In this document: positions 38,050 to 44,108 of the stretch, one piece after another
Layout: each line of letters begins with the position of its first letter
Position numbering within the stretch: position 1 is the stretch's first letter
DNA from: Hypoxylon rubiginosum
Taxonomy: Eukaryota > Ascomycota > Sordariomycetes > Xylariales > Hypoxylaceae
NCBI GenBank assembly: GCA_902806565.1
Contig: CADCXA010000054.1
Coordinates: 1-44,108, forward strand
DNA: 44,108 nucleotides
Direction: 5' to 3'
The notes under the pieces: generated by a model
Database searches by the model: none
What the model saw: only the letters and a program-made list of their open reading frames with translations
Told to the model about the DNA's origin: nothing
Made by a program: the position numbers and the translations under genes

Positions 38050-39187
38050 ATAGTAAATAATAAAATAACTAGTAAAAAAGTAACATTAAAAGTAAAATAT
38101 AATATAAATATAATTTTAATATAAAAATAATTAAACCTTTTAATTTTTTTATTATTATATTTTTTATTATTATTATTTATTTTATGGTTTTATTTACTTT
38201 TATTTTTTACTGGTATTTTTACTTTTATTTTATTTTTTTTAAAAACTAATAACTTTAAATTAACTTTTTTTTTTATATTTTATAAAATAATAACTTGGTT
38301 AACTAGGTTTTAAATATTTTTTTTTATTATATATAATAAGTTATTTTTTAAAAATAAGATATTTTTATTAAATATAATGTTTTTATTAAATATAACGTTT
38401 TATATTTTAATAACTTATTTTAATATAAAAATTTAAATATTATAAATATTTATAAAATTATAATTTATTAAATAGTTTATTTATATTTTTAAATTAAAAT
38501 ATTAACGTTGGTTTTATTTTTATTTTACTTTTATAATAAATATAAATACTTTATATTTATATATTTTTAAATAAGTTTAATATGGTTTTTTATTAGTGAT
38601 TATATTGTTTTTAAATATTAAATAAATATAAAAACACTTATATAAAAATTACTAGTTAAAATTATATTTAAAAATATAATTATAAAAATAAATAATAACT
38701 TTAAAAACTTTTATTTATAGGAAACTTAAAAGTTTTAATTTTATTTTTATTGTTTAAGTTTTTTATTTAATTATACCTTTTAAATATTTAACATTTTTAT
38801 TTTAATTTTATATATTTAATATTAAGGGTTTAAATTTAATATAATATATTTATTAAATATAATTTTATATAATATGTTTTTTTATTATTAGTTTATTATT
38901 ATATTTAATAATTTTAATATTAAGTTAATATTGTTTTTAAATAATTTTAAATATTTAATTTAAAACTTTAATAATTAAATTTAAAATACGATTTTTAAAA
39001 TAAAAATCCCAGGTTTATTTTATATATTTATTAGTAATTAATATTATATATTAATATTTTTAAAAGTTTATTTTTAAGTTATAAAAATTAATAACTAAAT
39101 ATTTACCTAGCTTATTTAAACGTTTATAATATTTATAATAATTAAGTTTTTTAGTTTTTTTATAGTTATACACGTTATATTTTATTA

Positions 39188-40085
39188 TTTTATCTAAAAG
39201 ATATTATTATTACAAGTTTTAAAAAAATTATTATAGGAAATTCCTAGTAAATCTTTTATTATATATTTTTATATCGTGTTAACTTTGTATTATATCCGGA
39301 TTAAACGATAAGAAATTAAGGTTTTTATTATATTTATTTAATTGGTTAAATTTATTCGGCTTTTTAATTAAATGTATTTATTTTAATAGGTTTTATTATT
39401 TATTACCAGTTGTTTAAACTTTTACTTTTAACCTTAATTTTTTAATTATTAATTTAAAAATATATATAAAAAAGTGTAATTTAAATTAAAAGTTTTATAT
39501 AATTAAAAAGATTTTAATAATACTAATTATTAATTAATATAAAGCTTAATAACATAAAATTAATAAGTTATTTAAATTTAAATTAAATAAAGATTTTAAA
39601 TAAAAAAACGTATTTAACGTATAATAATAATTTAATAATCACTTTATTAGGTTTAAATTTAGTAACCTTCTTAAAAGGGTTACGTAAGTTTTACGTAAGC
39701 AAAACCTTAATTCGGTTTAAATATAAAATAATTTAAAAATTAAATTTATAATTTAATTAGTTAAACTTTTAATAATATAATAATAAATTAATTTATTTAT
39801 ATATAATTATTTTTATAATCTTTATAATTTATATAACTTTTATAAAAACTTTAAATTTTAACTTATATAAAAGTATTTTTTTTGTAATTTATAAGTTATT
39901 TTTTCGGATAAGTATTAATAACTTGAATTTAATTAACCTTTGTATATTATTATACCCTGTAAAAAAATTCCACGGCCGGCGAAGTAAACCCCGGAAAAAA
40001 AAGCCACGTATCCGAGCTCCCTGGAGTTTACGGAGGGCTGTAGCTCGGATACGTGGCTTTTTTTTTCGGGGCGGCCGTGGAATTT
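39188..40085. mobile_element. 898-bp unmatched insert in Copia-2 A
   Basis: Element B has an uninterrupted site (TTTTATTATAATAATTTAAT near 35827). In A the left flank ends TTTTATTA at 39187 and the right flank resumes TAATAATTTAATTAG at 40086. The insert starts TTTTATCTAAAAG and ends GTGGAATTT. No target duplication or long terminal inverted repeat joins the two ends. The inside is mostly RIPed, with some CG-containing words left (ATATCCGGATTAAACG; GGGTTACGTAAG...TTACGTAAGC near 39678-39700). Its right 120 bp is the unmutated hairpin. Insertion between A and T without duplication would suit a Helitron, but the expected CTRR end is not seen. Confidence 0.6.
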
Positions 40086-40086
40086 T
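39964..40086. repeat. GC-rich, unmutated 123-bp hairpin (nested inverted repeats)
   Basis: The outer arms are perfect over 15 bp (39964-39978 with 40072-40086, containing CCACGGCCG). The inner arms are perfect over 24 bp (39995-40018 with 40042-40065, core GCCACGTATCCGAGCT), extended by CCCCG/CGGGG. The central loop is CCCTGGAGTTTACGGAGGGCTGT minus a base or so on each side. The left arm has an extra GCGAAGTAAA segment. There is no sign of RIP although all surroundings are RIPed. It could be a foldback/MITE-like insert that arrived after RIP, or the hairpin end of a larger element. Confidence 0.85.
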
Positions 40087-42109
40087 AATAATTTAATTAG
40101 TTTTTTTAATTAGGTTAAACTTTTTAATTTTTACTTTTTAAAAATAACTAATTATGTAATTAAAAACTTTTAATTTTAAGTAACTAAATTATAAATATTA
40201 TAATTTACTAGTTATTATATTTAAAAATTATTTTATTTAATTATTAAATTTAATATTTTTTATATAAAATAAATAATTAATAAAATTCTTAAAAAAATCC
40301 TTTAAAATATATTAATTTTATTTATTAATAATAATATATAAAATAAAATCATTTTTTTTTTATAAATAGTTATTTATGTTTTTATAATTTTATTAATATC
40401 TTATTTTTTTAAAAGTTTTAATAACATTATATTATATATGAATTTTTTATAATATATTATATTTTATAATTATAAAAGTTTTATTTTTTTTAAACTTTTT
40501 AAATATATATTTATTTTTTTATATTTTTATATAAATATAACTAAATTCTTTATAAAAATTATATCTTTAATATATATTATTCGGTATAATAAAAATTAAT
40601 TAAATTAATTAAAAATATAAATAATAGTTTTTAAGTTTAAAATTATTAAGTTTTTTAAAGGATAAATATTAACTTTAAATATAACCTGTAAAATTAAAAA
40701 TATTTTTTTTATTTTTTTAATTATTTAAATTAATTAATTTTTATTTTATATAGATAATTTTTTTTTTATTTTTTTAATTAGTTTAATAAATATATTGTTT
40801 TTAATTATTTTATGTTTAATTATTTTTTTTATAATAAAATTTAAAGTTTAGTTTTTTAAAGTTTTATTTTTAATAATATACTAGCAGTTAAAAATCTCGT
40901 AATAATTATAATAAACTAAATATAAAATATTAGTTTTTAATAAATAATTAATAGATATATTAGCTTATTTTCTTTTAATTAATTTAACTTGTTTATTTAA
41001 ACTGTTTTAATCTTGTAATTTATTACGGTTTTTATTATTTTTACTTTATTTTAATTAATTAAAAAGTTTAAAAGTGGTATTTTTTTCTTTTTTTAACTTA
41101 ATATTTAAGTTTTTATTATAATTAAATTCTATATTATTAAATTAAGTAGTAAATGCTTTTTTTATAAAGCGGGGCTATATAAAAGTTAATTATAAAAATA
41201 TATATTTATATAAAATAATTATTATATTTAAATAATTAAATATATCGCTTTTAATTTTATTAATATTTAATAATTTATAATTAGTTACTTAGTTATTTAA
41301 AACATTATTAAATATAACTTTAAGATTTTTTATTAGTAGTTAATTATTAATAATATTTATAAAACTTTTTACTTTTATATTTATAATAATTAATTTTTAT
41401 TTAATTATTTATATTTTAAAGTTTTTAAGTATTTTTATTAGTTGTTATATTATTTTTTTATATTATTTTTAAGTTTATAGTTTTAATTAATTATTATATA
41501 TTTTACTAATAATAGATAATTTTTTATATTATTTATATAAAATGTTTATTAAGTTAAAATATATATTTTAATAATTTAAAAATATAAAATTAATAACTTA
41601 ATTTTTTAATTTTTTAACTACTTATTAATAAGTTTAATTTTTTTTATAAATAATTTTACTTTTATTTATTATTTTTATTAAACTTATAGGTTTTTTATTT
41701 ATTTTAATTTATTTTTTTTAAGTTTTATTTATTATAATTTAAAAATTATTATTTAATAAATTTTATGTTATTTATTAAACTTTTTTTAGATAATTATTAA
41801 TATTTAACTAAAATAACTTTTTTAGTTATTTTAACATTTTTATAAAATTAATATACTTTTAAAGTTTTAAATTAATAACTTTTATTTAGAATTTTTTATT
41901 TTATTATTTCTAGTTAATTAAATTATTATAAAAAACTTTTTTTTTTATTATTTTTAATATGTTATTTTTTTTATTATTAATTAGATTTAAGTTATAAAAA
42001 GTTTTATTAATATAATCGTTTTATAATTTTATAGTTTTTAATTAATTAAAAATTATATATTATTATTTATATATAGTTTTTTAATTTTTAAGTAAATAAG
42101 ACTTTTAAT

Positions 42110-42291
42110 TATTAAATAATATATATATTTAATTAAAAGGTTAATTATATATATTAAATATATATTTTCTAATTATATATGTTTTTACGATTTTTTAAAA
42201 TAGTTTTATAATAAAATTATTATAGCTCCGGCCGTTAGTTTATATGTAGGATTTAAATAGGTTTTTTAAAATAACTTTTTATTATTTAACA
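42110..42291 (-). repeat. 5' LTR of Copia-2 A
   Basis: 182 bp in reverse, containing ATTATAGCTCCGGCCGTTAG as a partly preserved core, ending ATTATTTAACA at the CGTGT target copy. Confidence 0.9.
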
Positions 42292-42296
42292 CGTGT

Positions 42297-44108
42297 AAAA
42301 AACAATTAATAACTATAAAAAAATCACGTGGTAATTAACTTTAAAATATTTAATAAAAATATATTACTTAATATTTATTTTTTACCACGATAAAAAAAAA
42401 TTATATAACGTATAAAAAATAAAAAAATTTTTAATATTATTAATAATTTAATGTTTTTTTATTAATTTCTAGTAGTTATATATTATTAATATAAAATAAT
42501 AATAAATTTTTTAAAAAACTAAAAATATTTAACGTTTATTTTATAGGTTTTTAAAATTTACTAACGTTTATTTAACGTTTTATAAATTAATAACTTTTAT
42601 TATTTAAAAAGTTTATTAAAACTTATATAAATAATATTATTATTTTTAATAACTTTAAAAAAAAGTATTTATATTATTTTAAAAAGGTTTTTTAAATATA
42701 TCTTAAAATTAAATTAATATTATTACTTAAAAAATCTTTTCTTAGTTACTTTTTTATTAAACTACTTAAATTTATAATAAATAAATTTAAAATTATAATA
42801 ACTGTAAATTATATTAAAATATTAAAAAAAATTAAAATATTAACAATTTTTATTATATTTAAAACTTATTTTAAATTGTTAGTTTTTTTATATAAATATA
42901 TCTTTTAATACACTTAAAAAACCGAACTATTATAAATTTAAAAAATAACGTTACTAGCTAAAAAACGTAAAAATAAAATATTACCACTTATATTTTTTAT
43001 TAAAAAAAAATATATAATTAAAATATCTTTTTAATTAATTAAATTTAAGCTAGAATTATTTAAAATTTTATAGTTTTAATTTATTAAACCTAGTTATTTA
43101 ATATATTAAAATTTTAATAATATAATATTTATTAAAATAAATACTTTAAAAAAAAAAGGTTTTAATATAATTATTTTTTATTATAATAACAATTAAAATC
43201 AAAAAAATATAACATTAAATAAAATTTAATTAATAATATATTTATTTAAGGTTTTAATTAAAATTAAAATAAAATATAACGTTATAAAATTTAAAATCGC
43301 TTATTTAATTTAGTTTTATTATTAATATAAAATTTAATTTTAATTTTATATTAAACTAATTATAATATTAATTAATTACATTATTATAAAAAGTATTATA
43401 AATTATATTAACCTTAAAATAATAAACGTTAATAAAATAAATAACCGATTAATAATCGCTTTAATATTTTTTTTTTAATATTAATTAAACGTATATTATA
43501 TACCAAGTTATTTAAACTTTATTTTAAATATATTATTATATTTATTAATTAAAAACATTTTAATAAATTAAAAAAAAAAATTTAATATTATAAAATTAAA
43601 ATTTAACGACGTGGTTAATAATTTTAATTATTATATTATTAAGGTTAAAATTAATAAAAACTTTAAAATAAAAGTTATCACTAGATATAATTATAATAAA
43701 AAACTACGGCGATTATATTAAATTTTTCTTAATATTAAAAAAAATAAAAAAAACATTATTAAATAATATAAATATATTTTATTAAATAATTTAATATATT
43801 ATATTAATTATATAAAATGTTAACGTTTATATTTTTTTTTAATATATATAAAAGAATTATTTAAAATAATATATAATTATAAATATTATTTTAATTTTAA
43901 ACGTATAATTTAAGATTTAAAAAACATGTTAATTTAAAATATATTATAAAAAGTTAAAAAATATATTTAATTTTATTTTAAATATTAAAAAAATAAAATA
44001 AATAAATTTAAACTTTTAAAAGAATTTAAATTAATTAAGTTACTAGTTATTTTTTTTTATATAATAACTTAGAATTTTATAGTTAAATTATTATTAGTTT
44101 TATTAAAA
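42297..44108 (+). pseudogene. Ty3/gypsy-like reverse transcriptase, continuation; runs off the window
   Basis: Near 42329 the codons give VVINFKIFNKNILLNIYFLP, fitting the VVDxRxLNKxTxPDxYPLP block of gypsy reverse transcriptase. Then comes MFFYQFLVV (with a stop for Q), fitting the FFYQWxV block. TAT ATA AAT AAT at 42624-42635 followed by ATT ATT ATT TTT is the RIPed form of YIDDIVIF. Stops and at least one frame change relative to the part before 29925 show it is dead. RNase H and integrase should follow; I could not place them in the remaining sequence. Confidence 0.75.

Larger units (their letters stand above)
29926..42291 (-). mobile_element. Copia-2 element A, inverted, RIPed, interrupted by element B
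   Basis: LTRs of 182 bp are at 29926-30107 (3' LTR) and 42110-42291 (5' LTR). The perfect target duplication is CGTGT (29921-29925 and 42292-42296). It is split by element B after the minisatellite; its own sequence is 29926-32333 plus 38055-42291. The reversed Y-x-D-D motif is at 31212-31223, again with both Asp codons read as Asn. It also carries an 898-bp insert at 39188-40085. It sits within the gypsy-like reverse transcriptase. Confidence 0.92.
5864..44108. other. RIP-mutated AT-rich block
   Basis: From about 5864 to the window end G+C drops to roughly a tenth, against near half on the left. Aligned copies differ almost only by C/T and G/A. The LTR comparison shows CA becoming TA and TG becoming TA. 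This is the known signature of repeat-induced point mutation in Pezizomycotina. RIP also spread into the short host segment 24685-24768 between repeats. One 123-bp GC-rich hairpin (39964-40086) is exempt. Confidence 0.95.

Noticed and set aside
42290..42330. CACGTG words at 42290 and 42325 as regulatory sites
   Set aside because: The first is formed only by the join of the LTR end and target copy, and the second lies within dead gypsy-like coding sequence.
5864..44108. Mitochondrial DNA insertion or AT-rich organelle sequence as the cause of low G+C
   Set aside because: LTR pairs with target duplications, transition-only differences between copies and a clean reference LTR show mutated nuclear transposons instead.
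5864..44108. Regional centromere in the AT-rich block
   Set aside because: AT-rich RIPed transposon arrays do form centromeres in some fungi, but this block starts 5.9 kb from a telomere, and sequence alone cannot show centromere function.

Overview
This window is the left end of a chromosome of a filamentous ascomycete (Pezizomycotina). It begins with about 34 copies of the CCCTAA telomere repeat. A gene-poor subtelomere with ordinary base composition runs to about 5.86 kb. The remaining 38 kb is extremely AT-rich (about a tenth G+C by eye) and has the marks of repeat-induced point mutation (RIP): C-to-T and G-to-A changes across repeated DNA. Short spliceosomal introns (49 to 53 nt), an HNH_2-type gene and a DUF6606-type pseudogene also point to Pezizomycotina. 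I cannot name the species.

Layout. 1-203 telomere. 204-1500 subtelomeric DNA with a 36-bp tandem repeat carrying TCACGTGA, a 28-bp tandem repeat and a doubtful coding fragment. 1520-2764 (minus) an apparently intact three-exon HNH-endonuclease-like gene of 380 codons, the only convincing intact gene. 3558-3711 an unmutated 154-bp solo LTR with a 5-bp target duplication. 4696-5769 the N-terminal part of a DUF6606-type gene, killed by six in-frame stops and split by retrotransposons; its reading frame resumes at 24685-24768.

Nested left block. 'Copia-1' and 'Copia-2' are my names for two Ty1/copia families with 154-bp and about 182-bp LTRs. Copia-1 element 2 (5770-24679) sits in the DUF6606 pseudogene (target CAAGT, RIPed to TAAAT on the right). 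Copia-1 element 1 (5787-19701) sits inside the 5' LTR of element 2 (GGATT/AAATT). Copia-2 element F (10308-18324) sits inside element 1 (ATAGG/ATAAG). A Fot1/pogo-like DNA transposon (10747-12952) sits inside F (TA/TA). A 281-bp MITE-like insert (7864-8144) also lies in element 1.

Nested right block. An inverted Copia-1 fragment (24769-25453) is followed by RIPed sequence that includes a Ty3/gypsy-like pol, cut at 29925 and resumed at 42297. The cut is filled by inverted Copia-2 element A (29926-42291, CGTGT both sides), which carries inverted Copia-2 element B (32334-38049, ATAGT both sides). A also carries an 898-bp unmatched insert whose right end is a GC-rich, unmutated 123-bp hairpin.

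Nothing in the AT-rich part looks able to make a protein. In all six reverse-transcriptase copies I could read, both catalytic Asp codons of the Y-x-D-D motif now read AAT (Asn). The window therefore reads as a telomere-proximal transposon graveyard silenced by RIP, with a sharp mutation boundary inside one LTR. All coordinates come from reading the sequence by eye; family names come from recognised motifs, not searches.
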